Shown here one piece after another: positions 19,715 through 29,557 of a stretch of DNA of 64,000 nucleotides. This stretch comes from Scilla litardierei (Eukaryota > Streptophyta > Magnoliopsida > Asparagales > Asparagaceae): the NCBI GenBank assembly GCA_030789695.1, contig CM061142.1:276017043-276081042 (forward strand). Direction: 5' to 3'. A model generated the notes under the pieces. That model was given only the letters and a program-made list of their open reading frames with translations. It ran no database searches and was not told the DNA's origin. The stretch's first letter is position 1. Each line of letters begins with the position of its first letter. Position numbers and translations under genes: made by a program.

Positions 19715-19911
19715 CAAGTCTCCCCGACTTGTTCCCGGTGATCCTACGTCCCAACCACCCGGATCCCCTCCGGATACTTGAGTTAGCAACCCTAACTCAA
19801 GATTTCCACTATGAAGTACTTGTGAACAACCTTCACAAGTCAAATCATACACAAAGTAATTTGTGACTCCCACAACCCGGGATCACAACCACACTCTCAC
19901 AACCGAGAGTG
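19715..19911 (-). ncRNA. C1 leader hairpin array with constant loops (copy 24912-25108)
   Basis: Six hairpins with unrelated stems use two loops. In the sense RNA, loop GGGGA closes CAAGUC/GACUUG (19715-19731) and CCGGA/UCCGG (19759-19773). Loop GGUUG closes a 10-bp stem CUUGAGUUAG/CUAACUCAAG (19777-19801), a 9-bp stem ACUUGUGAA/UUCACAAGU (19818-19840), a short stem UCCCG/UGGGA with one G-U pair (about 19868-19882) and a 7-bp stem CACUCUC/GAGAGUG (19892-19911, loop GGUUGU). In the 5' LTR this array lies just upstream of the primer site. Confidence 0.75.
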
Positions 19912-20272
19912 AAACTTACAATTCAAATATGAAATGAAATAAACTCTTACCTTACAAAATCCTATGCCTTGAGTATACTTACCAAATTAGGGCAATGATG
20001 GATTTTGAGGAAGAGGATGTCACCAAACCCTAGCTTCAAGAAGATGACCAGCAAAGGAAGCCTAGGGTGGAGTATGGTGACTAGGATCAAGCTCTTGGCT
20101 TGAGAAGCTCACAATGGAGAGAATCTCTCTTGAGGAATTAGGGCTCAAGGTGTTGAGGGAGAGATTCTTGTGAGGGAGAGAGAGCTTTGAATTAGCTTGG
20201 GAGAGCTCTTCTCTTAGGTCTGAAATTGCTTGGAAATAGGACCTCTAACCCCTCTTCAAACGAATCAGGATT

Positions 20273-20281
20273 CTATTTAAA
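20273..20281 (-). promoter_or_regulatory. TATA-like box of C1 (5' LTR copy about 25468-25476)
   Basis: On the minus strand CCTTTAAATAGAATC lies about 55 bp downstream of the palindrome array and just upstream of a CT-rich leader, the usual arrangement in LTR promoters. Confidence 0.55.
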
Positions 20282-20335
20282 GGGGCAAGAGAAATCGAGT
20301 TTGAAAGAATCCCAACGGCTCTATTCTGAAGCAGA

Positions 20336-20864
20336 CTAGTCGGTCAAAGAAGGATCACTGACCGACTAGTTCATCAACTAGTCGGTCGGTGAAACAACGT
20401 AGACCAACTAACGGTAGAACAGCCAAGAAGTCGAAGTACATGCAAAGACAACTAGTCGGTCTAAGAAGACTTGCCGACCGACTAGTTTCACAACTAGTCG
20501 GTCGGTGAATGATCTTTGACCGACTGACGTTGAAATAGAATAGGTAGACTTCAAGTTGACTTAGTCGGTTTAAGAAAAAATGCTGACCGACTAGTTTCTC
20601 AACTAGTCGGTCGGTAAATGTTCTTTGACCGACTAACTCGAAACAGTAGCTCAGGCTGAAAATGACTGTACACAACTAGTCGGTCTGAGAAGGACTCCTG
20701 ACCGACTAGATTGTCATCTAGTCGGTCGGTGACTCTTCTTTGACCGACTAACTGTAGTCATGGAAAGAGCTGAATATAGAGAAGGCAAACTAGTCGGTTC
20801 ATGTAGAGTTACCGACCGACTAGATCGTCATCTAGTCGGTTGGTGACTCTTCTTGAACCAACTA
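20336..20864 (-). repeat. C1 promoter-proximal palindrome array (copy 25531-26060)
   Basis: Five units with CTAGTCGG-type starts at 20336, 20452, 20561, 20677 and 20790 (period 109-116 bp), each holding direct and inverted copies of AGTCGGTC. Read toward its own TATA box, a 32-base stretch (20452-20483) matches S1 3962-3993 at 29 positions. Confidence 0.9.
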
Positions 20865-21267
20865 ACATGCACTCGAAGCCGAGGGAAGAAGCGATAGGCT
20901 TCGGGAAAGTTTCTAATGGCTTCTATGATAATCCTAGCTCTAAGATATGAGCGAAATGAAGATTATAAAGTAAGTCCTACTCAAGGCTTAACATTCTAAT
21001 CTATGAAGCTAGAAGACTATAAAAATCAACCTTACGAGCCGTCTTCAAAGCTTCAATCTTCATTCCTCTTGACTTCAATATTGCTCCTTGAGCTTCAACG
21101 AAGCTCCAGGCACACGATCACGCGTATTGAGAAGTCTTGAGACGTCGCTTTTGTTGTACGTGGTATTTTGGCGACGATCTCCATAACTGCGCTCACAAAT
21201 AAGTTAGTATCCATTATTTATGTTTGCTCATCATCCAAAACCAAATCCGGGGAACCATATCACAACA

Positions 21268-22485
21268 TTCTCCCCCTTTTTGGTGATGACAAACCAATCA
21301 TAAATAATAAGCAATAATAATGATTCAATTGAAATTTACTTACTCCCCCTGCATTGATGACACGTTAGTTCCATATTCAATAATATTCATATGCATCAAG
21401 CAGCGAGGGAAGATATGAAATATGAACCACATATTGACATATAGGATCTAAATCCATTTTATATCTTTACTCCCCCTGAATCTAACACATCAAATTAGAT
21501 TCATGGTAAATTCATTTGAATTATTAATTAGCACATTGTCATTATTATATCTCTCCCCCTTTGGCATTAGCAAAAAGAGCGGGAGGAGACAAAAGCAATG
21601 GCTAAAAAATAACGCATGGGAGTCGAAGAATACGACCAAGGTCCAAAATACCACCAATTCAAAATATCAAATGTAAAATACCGAATAAAAGCAAAGCGTG
21701 TCAAGGAGACCAAAGTCGAAAATCGGAAACCGAAATCATCAAACCATAGGCGAAATACGAAAACCGAAATCATAAAATCATCGGCGAAAATCGGAAAACG
21801 AAATCACCAAGCCATAAGCGAAAATCGAAATACGAAATCATCAAGCCATAGGCGAAAAACGAAATCCGAAATCATCAAAACTCAAATCAATTTTACTTAT
21901 TGAGTTTTGGAACATACTCTCCAAAATCAATAGAATGCATGGAAAACAATTCTATGTTTCCATAGAAAGAATTCTATTAAATCCATAAAATCGTCGAATG
22001 ACGAAATCAACATCAGAGACAAAAATAATCCGATGTGCATACCAAATGTAGCATGCAAGAATGTTATGCCAAAAATAGATAGAACATCATATACCAATGG
22101 CATACACTAATCTAGCATACCAAATGAAGCAAAATGATACCAATCGTAATATATTCTACCAATGGATACCAATATGAATCAAAAGTATGAACATACTTAC
22201 AACATTAAGCTCCCCCTACTTTGGTGCATCATTCAAGCACCATCAACTCCAATCGAATGAAAATCCTTGCAAATCACGGAGTTGGTAGGGTTGGTATCTC
22301 ATGGTGGATTTAACCTAGAGAATATCATTTTGGTATCCAAAAATCCTTTTGGATCCTATGGGTTAGGCAATAAATTTATCTAACTAAATTCAAATTAAAT
22401 GTAACACATACATACCACAATTGCTTTGGTACCCATAAAAATGAAATTAAACTTATGGTACCAAGCAATGAAGGGTCAAAGGAAA
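21268..22485 (-). other. C1 3' non-coding region with several polypurine-like tracts
   Basis: No ORF. On the minus strand AGGGGGAG-type tracts occur next to the LTR (21268-21282) and again near 21341, 21470, 21551 and 22210. A 34-bp tandem repeat lies at 21732-21890. Several polypurine tracts ahead of the 3' LTR are a reported Sirevirus feature. Confidence 0.7.
21732..21890 (-). repeat. 34-bp tandem repeat in C1
   Basis: Units beginning GAAATCATC or close variants start at 21732, 21766, 21800, 21834 and 21868. They give an accidental open frame on the plus strand. Confidence 0.85.
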
Positions 22486-24690
22486 CTAACCCTTCGGAAA
22501 CCAAGTCCAAGAGGAACTTGATTTCCCAACATAATTATCATTCAAAATAACATCATTAATAAACGATTTTACATATAAATTCTTATTATGCATGCTTGTG
22601 TTCTTCGGACCCCAAATAGTGTATGTATTGGGAGTCCTAATCCTATTGGGAACATGCATATGTTGTTGATTTCTATGTGATGCATGTCGTGGGTAAGCAT
22701 ATGGCATGCGATGCAATGGTGCATGACGATAATTATTCATATGAGAATGAGGATGAACATATGGATGTGGAGGAACACGTGCATGAGTGTGTCTCATAAG
22801 GTGTGCACGTGCTCGTGGGTGCGGAGCATAAAAATCATCATTTGTGCTAACATGTGGGGTAGGATGTGTGTTCCTACGTGGCATGGTATACATGTAAGCA
22901 TGACCCTTCTTTGGAGGTCCACCCAAAGTGGGTTTCTTTCCAAATGGGGGCGTGTTCCTAGCGGAAGCACCATTGGTAGAAGATCTACCCATGACGTGTT
23001 TACTTCCACTAGTAGAAGCATCGGTAGATGGCCTAACAAAGGTGGCGGACGATTTGGATGACTCTCCCATCTTATACCCCAAACCAATGTGATGATTGGC
23101 CGGAGGTAAGTCATTTAGGATATCATCCAACTTGCCCTTACCTTTGTTGAATTCATGAATTCGGCCTAATGTGCTCTCATGCTTCTCGGTGAGAGAATGC
23201 AAAGAAGCATCCAAAGTGGACACTTGCGATGCGAGTGCACAAACACGTGACTTGAGATTTTTATTCTCAATACTCAAAGTTGAGATTTGAGACGTCAAAT
23301 CCGCTATCACATGTTCATCCGAATCCTCGATATGAACATGCTCAAGTTGAGACTTGAGATTTTCAATCTCATTTCTCAACCCATCAACAACGGTGTCGTT
23401 GTTGACGATGAAAGGCTTAGGCGAGTTTTTAAGACTATCTAATTCATTTTTAGTCTTCATAAATTTAGTAGCCATATTAGAAAACTTATTCCATAGTTGT
23501 TCATTGGCTATTCTAAGTTCATCATTGGTTACCTCTTCGCCTTCATCCTCGCTTCCATCCTCGCTTTCATCGGAGGAAGTCTCTTCATCACAATCCCCTT
23601 TTCCCATGAAGCACGTGTGTGCATTCTCCATTCTTTCATCGTCCGACTCTCCACTTGAGGAGTCGGAGTCGGTGAAAGTGCCGACAAGCCCTTTCTTGTG
23701 CTTTCTTGACTTGTCGTGCTTGGATCCCTTCCATTTTCCCTTGTGTTTGTAGAGAGGACAATCCGGCTTGATATGTCCTGGCTTGTTGCATTTGTAACAC
23801 ACGGGAGTAGAAACATTAGTCGAAATAAATTTAGATTTATGATTCAACTTACCTTGTCGGAAAAATCGGATGAATTTCTTTGCCATATTGGCCAATGTTT
23901 CCATGTCCAATTCTTCGTCCGATTCTTCTTCCGATTCTTCATCATCGGTAGAAGGAGCGGCCTTGAATGCAATTGCCTTTTTCTTTGGCTCGTCTTGCTT
24001 CAAGTACGCCTTCATCTTTTCCTTCATCCGGATCTTACTATCCTTGCGTACCTCGTAAGACAACAAGGTACCCATTAGTTGTACGACGGTATATTTATTC
24101 ATGTCATTACATTCCTCGATGGCGAAGGTACGCTTTTCCCAACATGATGGAAGACCGTCGATAATCTTTGCGACTTTCTCCTTTTGGGTATAGGTCTTTC
24201 CAAGAGCTTCCAAGTCGTTTGATATATCCACGAAGCGAGCGTAATAATCCTTCATGGTTTCGCCCTGCTCCATATGAAACAACTCAAATTCTTTATTAGC
24301 AACGACGAGTTTAGAATCTTTTACCGTACTCGATCCTTCGTGCAATATGAGGAGTTGGTTCCATATTTGATATGCACTCTTACATGTGCATATCTTGTTG
24401 AAGTCCTCGGGCTCCAACGCACAATTCAAGGCATTCATTGCCTTGGCATTGGCAACTTCCGCGGCGACCTCCGCGGGAGTCCACTTCGCGAAATCTTCTT
24501 GGGAAGGCTCGACATACTCCGTCATGGTGGCTCTCCATAGTGAAGCGCTCCGGAGGAAAATTTGCATCCGGCATTTCCAGTACCCATAGTTGGTACCGTT
24601 GAAGTGTGGAGGCCTGACGGAGGATAGTCCTTCCATAACTGAAGAAGCTCCATCGCGGTTCTTGAAGACGTTGTAGTCGTTGTTCGTCAT
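22486..24690 (-). CDS. C1 gag polyprotein (copia type, 734 aa, intact)
   Basis: The start is set at the Met 24690 (MTNNDYNVF), because an upstream in-frame extension would run through the primer site. An N-terminal motif RPPHFNGTNYGYWK is followed by the gag-polypeptide region of copia elements (UBN2-like) to about residue 230. The zinc knuckle CYKCNKPGHIKPDC (about 298-311; DNA 23758-23799) binds RNA. A Ser/Asp/Glu-rich stretch, a coiled coil (about 400-530) and a His-rich tail follow. The ORF ends SSWTWFPKG, where related polyproteins would pass into protease. It is expected to form particles in the cytoplasm with pol from another element. Confidence 0.88.
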   Translation of the reverse strand: MTNNDYNVFKNRDGASSVMEGLSSVRPPHFNGTNYGYWKCRMQIFLRSASLWRATMTEYVEPSQEDFAKWTPAEVAAEVANAKAMNALNCALEPEDFNKICTCKSAYQIWNQLLILHEGSSTVKDSKLVVANKEFELFHMEQGETMKDYYARFVDISNDLEALGKTYTQKEKVAKIIDGLPSCWEKRTFAIEECNDMNKYTVVQLMGTLLSYEVRKDSKIRMKEKMKAYLKQDEPKKKAIAFKAAPSTDDEESEEESDEELDMETLANMAKKFIRFFRQGKLNHKSKFISTNVSTPVCYKCNKPGHIKPDCPLYKHKGKWKGSKHDKSRKHKKGLVGTFTDSDSSSGESDDERMENAHTCFMGKGDCDEETSSDESEDGSEDEGEEVTNDELRIANEQLWNKFSNMATKFMKTKNELDSLKNSPKPFIVNNDTVVDGLRNEIENLKSQLEHVHIEDSDEHVIADLTSQISTLSIENKNLKSRVCALASQVSTLDASLHSLTEKHESTLGRIHEFNKGKGKLDDILNDLPPANHHIGLGYKMGESSKSSATFVRPSTDASTSGSKHVMGRSSTNGASARNTPPFGKKPTLGGPPKKGHAYMYTMPRRNTHPTPHVSTNDDFYAPHPRARAHLMRHTHARVPPHPYVHPHSHMNNYRHAPLHRMPYAYPRHASHRNQQHMHVPNRIRTPNTYTIWGPKNTSMHNKNLYVKSFINDVILNDNYVGKSSSSWTWFPKG

Positions 24691-24717
24691 AGCTTGAACT
24701 TGTAGCTTTAACCTTGG

Positions 24718-24729
24718 CTCTGATACCAG
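24718..24729 (-). other. C1 primer binding site (initiator Met tRNA type)
   Basis: On the minus strand TGGTATCAGAGC lies one base after the 5' LTR end. It is the complement of the plant initiator-Met tRNA 3' end, the common primer of copia elements. Confidence 0.9.
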
Positions 24730-24730
24730 T

Positions 24731-26462
24731 TGTAGTGCCCTGTGGTAGCTACTGCACACGTACTAGAGGGGGGGGTGAATAGTACTTAAAATAATCAAGA
24801 TAGTTATTCCTTATTATTGTGCAAGAAACAAACGACAATGCGGAATTAAACAACTATCAACAAGAATTAAAACATACGCAAACAAACAATATTACTGGGT
24901 TCGGATCCACCCAAGTCTCCCCGACTTGTTCCCGGTGATCCTACGTCCCAACCACCCGGATCCCCTCCGGATACTTGAGTTAGCAACCCTAACTCAAGAT
25001 TTCCACTATGAAGTACTTGTGAACAACCTTCACAAGTCAAATCATACACAAAGTAATTTGTGACTCCCACAACCCGGGATCACAACCACACTCTCACAAC
25101 CGAGAGTGAAACTTACAATTCAAATATGAAATGAAATAAACTCTTACCTTACAAAATCCTATGCCTTGAGTATACTTACCAAATTAGGGCAATGATGGAT
25201 TTTGAGGAAGAGGATGTCACCAAACCCTAGCTTCAAGAAGATGACCAGCAAAGGAAGCCTAGGGTGGAGTATGGTGACCAGGATCAAGCTCTTGGCTTGA
25301 GAAGCTCACAATGGAGAGAATCTCTCTTGAGGAATTAGGGCTCAAGGTGTTGAGGGAGAGATTCTTGTGAGGGAGAGAGCTTTGAATTAGCTTGGGAGAG
25401 CTCTTCTCTTAGGTCTGAAATTGCTTGGAAATAGGACCTCTAACCCCTCTTCAAACGAATCAGGATTCTATTTAAAGGGGCAAGAGAAATCGAGTTTGAA
25501 AGAATCCCAACGGCTCTATTCTGAAGCAGACTAGTCGGTCAAAGAAGGATCACTGACCGACTAGTTCATCAACTAGTCGGTCGGTGATACAACGTAGACC
25601 GACTAACGGTAGAACAGCCAAGAAGTCGAAGTACATGCAAAGATAACTAGTCGGTCTAAGAAGACTTGCCGACCGACTAGTTTCACAACTAGTCGGTCGG
25701 TGAATGATCTTTGACCGACTGACGTTGAAATAGAATAGGTAGACTTCAAGTTGACTTAGTCGGTTTAAGAAAAAATGCTGACCGACTAGTTTCTCAACTA
25801 GTCGGTCGGTAAATGTTCTTTGACCGACTAACTCGAAACAGTAGCTCAGGCTGAAAATGACTGTACACAACTAGTCGGTCTGAGAAGGACTCCTGACCGA
25901 CTAGATTGTCATCTAGTCGGTCGGTGACTCTTCTTTGACCGACTAACTGTAGTCATGGAAAGAGCTGAATATATAGAAGGCAAACTAGTCGGTTCATGTA
26001 GAGTTGCCGACCGACTAGATCGTCATCTAGTCGGTTGGTGACTCTTCTTGAACCAACTAACATGCATTCGAAGCCGAGGGAAGAAGCGATAGGCTTCGGG
26101 AAAGTTTCTAATGGCTTCTATGATAATCCTAGCTCTAAGATATGAGCAAAATGAAGATTATAAAGTAAGTCCTACTCAAGGCTTAACATTCTAATCTATG
26201 AAGCTAGAAGACTATAAAAATCAACCTTACGAGCCGTCTTCAAAGCTTCAATCTTCATTCCTCTTGACTTCAATATTGCTCCTTGAGCTTCAACGAAGCT
26301 CCAGGCACACGATCACGCGTATTGAGAAGTCTTGAGACGTCGCTTTTGTTGTACGTGGTATTTTGGCGACGATCTCCATAACTGCGCTCACAAATAAGTT
26401 AGTATCCATTATTTATGTTTGCTCATCATCCAAAACCAAATCCGGGGAACCATATCACAACA
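24731..26462 (-). repeat. C1 5' LTR
   Basis: 1732 bp, matching 19536-21267 with about a dozen differences, many of them transitions. It carries the palindrome array (25531-26060), TATA-like box and leader hairpins (24912-25108). Confidence 0.92.
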
Positions 26463-26996
26463 AGACATTCTTATTGCATAATTTATGGTTAAAAGTTTTA
26501 TTATTATGTATCTTATTTCCTATTTCTTTTTTTTTGATTGCATTAACCCTTCTTATTGTCAGTTTGCATTGTCTTTGTCCACCGAGTCTGTACACGAATT
26601 TTATTATCCAAATCTTATTATGAAACCTTGAGGTTTAAAGAGAAAAAGGATTTGATTAAGATTATATAAAGAGTTAAGATTTGAGTTAATCCATAGGTTA
26701 GAGTTTAAAGTATATAATAATTAATGGTTGGCATAAAAGAGACGCACAGACCTCTCTGAGTAAAAATAAATAAATGAATGTTATAAAATGATCAATATGG
26801 AATATGCAACTAGGTCCCTTGACGTCCAAAAATAACAACGAAAATACCAGGATGATCGTGCCTCCGAGAGGATTGAGGAAACGGGATCCGGTCACGCGTC
26901 TGAGCTACGGAAAATAACAATAAAGCCAAATACGAATATTCCCACACGAAACAAGACACTCACAAAAATGCGTACAACCGGAAAGTGGTCGTTACA

Positions 26997-29557
26997 TCCT
27001 ACCCACCTTAGAAATGATTCCGCCCTCGGAATCAATTATACTAACAATAATAATATCTATAAACACTATGGCTGCAACTCCCATATCTACACATAATGTT
27101 CGCTAATCCTATAACTTCGAATATCATTCTTCAAATAATTCTTCGTTACTTGTCTCTCCATTGGATAACGCCACAACTAGAATCTCATCCTAGCACTTAA
27201 CTATAAATCCACATTACCATCAACAAATCAACAATCATCATGTTCTCAATACATTTTTCGTCATATCTTCCCATAAATTTATCCGCCAAATAATTTTACT
27301 ATCAAAATCACATCTTATCCTTACTCACTATAACTAATCCAAACCAATTTAAGTCCGACTACCTAACCATCCATTTATCTCAACGTGTCGTATCATTCTC
27401 AAAGCATTCTCACGTCAACTCGACAACCAAGTCTTGATGCTAATAATGTTCTACTCATTCTCATGATCATCCTAACTCATACTATACTCCTCAGTTACTC
27501 CTATCTACCAACCGTCTAAGCCTCAAGTCTGATAAGTTATCATCTCCCCGCATATAATTTCATCCGACCAGAATTCTCCTTTGAGTCAATCACACATTTG
27601 TAGACAAGTCTTGGACAGCTCATTCTTTTCATCCAAAAGATTCTAATCTCCCATCTTTGCGTCTCCAAATTAATTAATCATCGCTATTACATATCCCACC
27701 ACACGCTATACCTACCCGCACACAAGATCCTAAAATAACATTAGCTAGTCCCAATAATATAACAACAATACGCATAGCATTTCGAAGGGAGAAAGAAGAG
27801 AGAAGAGAAAGGAAAACTTAAGACCAATAACATATTTTAAAACATTTGGAAAACCGTGTGGAGTTGTGGTAATGGATGAGGAAGGATAATTGATTTGTGA
27901 TCTTGTGAGCTAATTTCAAAAAAAAACTTTAAAGGGTTGGTTTAAAAGAAAAAAACAAAGTTTTGATACAATCACATGCAGTTAAAGATAAGCTATTCTA
28001 TAATCGCGAAAAACTACGTCTAAGGAAATTTCCTGCTATGACCCTATTCATATACGTATGAATACCGTCATTCAGACAACTTCAATCATATCTTGGTTAA
28101 CACTGAGTACACATTCAAGACACAAAAGGCAATTATCAGGATCCTAAAGATGACACACTCATACAGGTCTACACACTCTACCCATACTCATGTATCACGA
28201 CAACATCACCTACCAAGGGCCTACTCCTATACTGGAGAAAGCTTGGACAACTACAAGGACTAATGTCTACACCAAATAAAGGAAACAGAAACCAAAAGTG
28301 TAACGAAATAAATCGGAAAGAATGAGTTCAAATAAGGCGGGGTAAGAAAGATGGTTGGTTGGATGGAACTAAATTATTATTATTATTATTATTATTTTAA
28401 TTAAAAACAATTAGATAGATGAAAGAAGAATTACGTGTAAAATATGGTATCAAATACTTTTATACTTATAAAAATATGTAGGGAAAAGTAAGCAGGTGAT
28501 AGAAATTTTTTTTTTATGGTTTGGAAAAAAATTAGATGAAGAAATAAAAGTAGGATGAGATAGCGATCGTTTTGCAAATGAAAGTAAGTTTAAACAAGGA
28601 TTCTTGAAGTATAGGCACGATGAACATGGGGCTGTTTATACATATACGAGAAGAAATTTAAAGTTCTCTTTGGTTTAGAAATATTCTAAAAGTACGTGCG
28701 GTAAGTGATTAGCAATAAAATTTTGTAGTTTAGAAAAGTAATATATATATTGGATTATAGAATTTATAACAAGGTTTAAAACTGAAACACGAAAGATGCC
28801 GATTTGAAAATAGGTACGAGATAGTAAAATAATTTTACGACCAGGGAGGTTTCAAGATCCGTGAAAGAATTTTAACTCAACCGAAAAACAAGAACTTTTG
28901 AAATATATAATATAGGGGTTTTCAAAGAAGTTAAGCTGAGCGAAAAACTTAATAAGGAATTTCGAAAATACTTTTAGAGGCAGCAGACTTGGCAAGGGAA
29001 AAGACTCGAGGATCAACGATACTCGTCAGGAACGATTACGTGAATTGGAAGAAAGGAAAAGATCGCATGATGGATACACTTAGGATACGATTCACGAAGT
29101 TACGATGGAACTCTACGGTCGATAACACGAAAAGGGTAATGATCAGGGAGACGCTAGAAGTCAGGGATTCTAATTATCGGGTTGTCTAAAGATCAGGAGA
29201 GCTCGGCACTAAGATTTTCTAATGAGCTAGACTGTAACCAGGATCTAATGGGGAGGTTCCTAAGAGAATCAAGGTTAGTTCTGCTGGGCCCGAAGTCGAT
29301 GAGCCCGATCGAACGACTAAAAGAAGGGCTCTAGAAATCTAACACGGTCAGATTCAGGTGCGGCCACTAAGGTGTCCTAGGACGAGGATGACTAATTCCT
29401 AACCAAGGCGTCAGACTGTCAACCTGAGTGTCTATCTAAGTCTTCCTACCATTTAAGACTGGGAACCTAATTTAGACATGTACATGGATATTAAATGAAT
29501 GCGGTACTCTTATTGTTCTGAACTTTTGCATGACCTGCATGGGCCACCACTAAAACC
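26997..29557 (-). other. L2 internal region, non-coding, with polypurine tract
   Basis: The polypurine tract CTAAGGTGGGTAGGA is at 26997-27011 on the minus strand. The rest is AT-rich with an (ATT)n run at 28373-28396 and no protein domain on either strand. At the other end GGTTTTAGTGGTGGCCCATG follows the 5' LTR, as in L1. L2 therefore encodes nothing recognisable outside its LTR mini-ORF. Confidence 0.7.

Larger units (their letters stand above)
19536..21267 (-). repeat. C1 3' LTR
   Basis: 1732 bp. On the minus strand it runs: U3 with palindrome array (20336-20864), TATA-like TTTAAATAG (20273-20281), then a transcribed leader with an array of hairpins (19715-19911). The end TAGTGCCC... abuts the AGACA target copy. 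Confidence 0.92.
19536..26462 (-). mobile_element. Element C1: Ty1/copia Sirevirus-like, gag only
   Basis: A minus-strand element flanked by AGACA (19531-19535 and 26463-26467), with LTRs of 1732 bp each (19536-21267 and 24731-26462) of TG...CA form. The primer site TGGTATCAGAGC and a polypurine tract are in place. The internal region (3463 bp) has one intact gag ORF and no pol. LTRs differ at only about a dozen sites by eye, so insertion was recent. Several polypurine-like tracts upstream of the 3' LTR and palindromic LTR motifs are features reported for Sireviruses. It is inserted in the L2 3' LTR; the uninterrupted site is in the L2 5' LTR near 33105. Confidence 0.92.
15991..26996 (-). repeat. 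L2 3' LTR (interrupted by C1)
   Basis: It matches 29558-33634 on both sides of C1; the join is at 19535/26463, where the target AGACA is duplicated. Parts seen on the minus strand: GC-rich segment (18437-19170), hairpins (17137-17279), four 60-bp repeats (16801-17040), mini-ORF (16224-16391) and conserved terminus (15991-16080). Confidence 0.92.

Noticed and set aside
28989..29189. 66-aa ORF MAREKTRGSTIL in the L2 interior
   Set aside because: Antisense to the element, no domain, no second copy in the window to test conservation.
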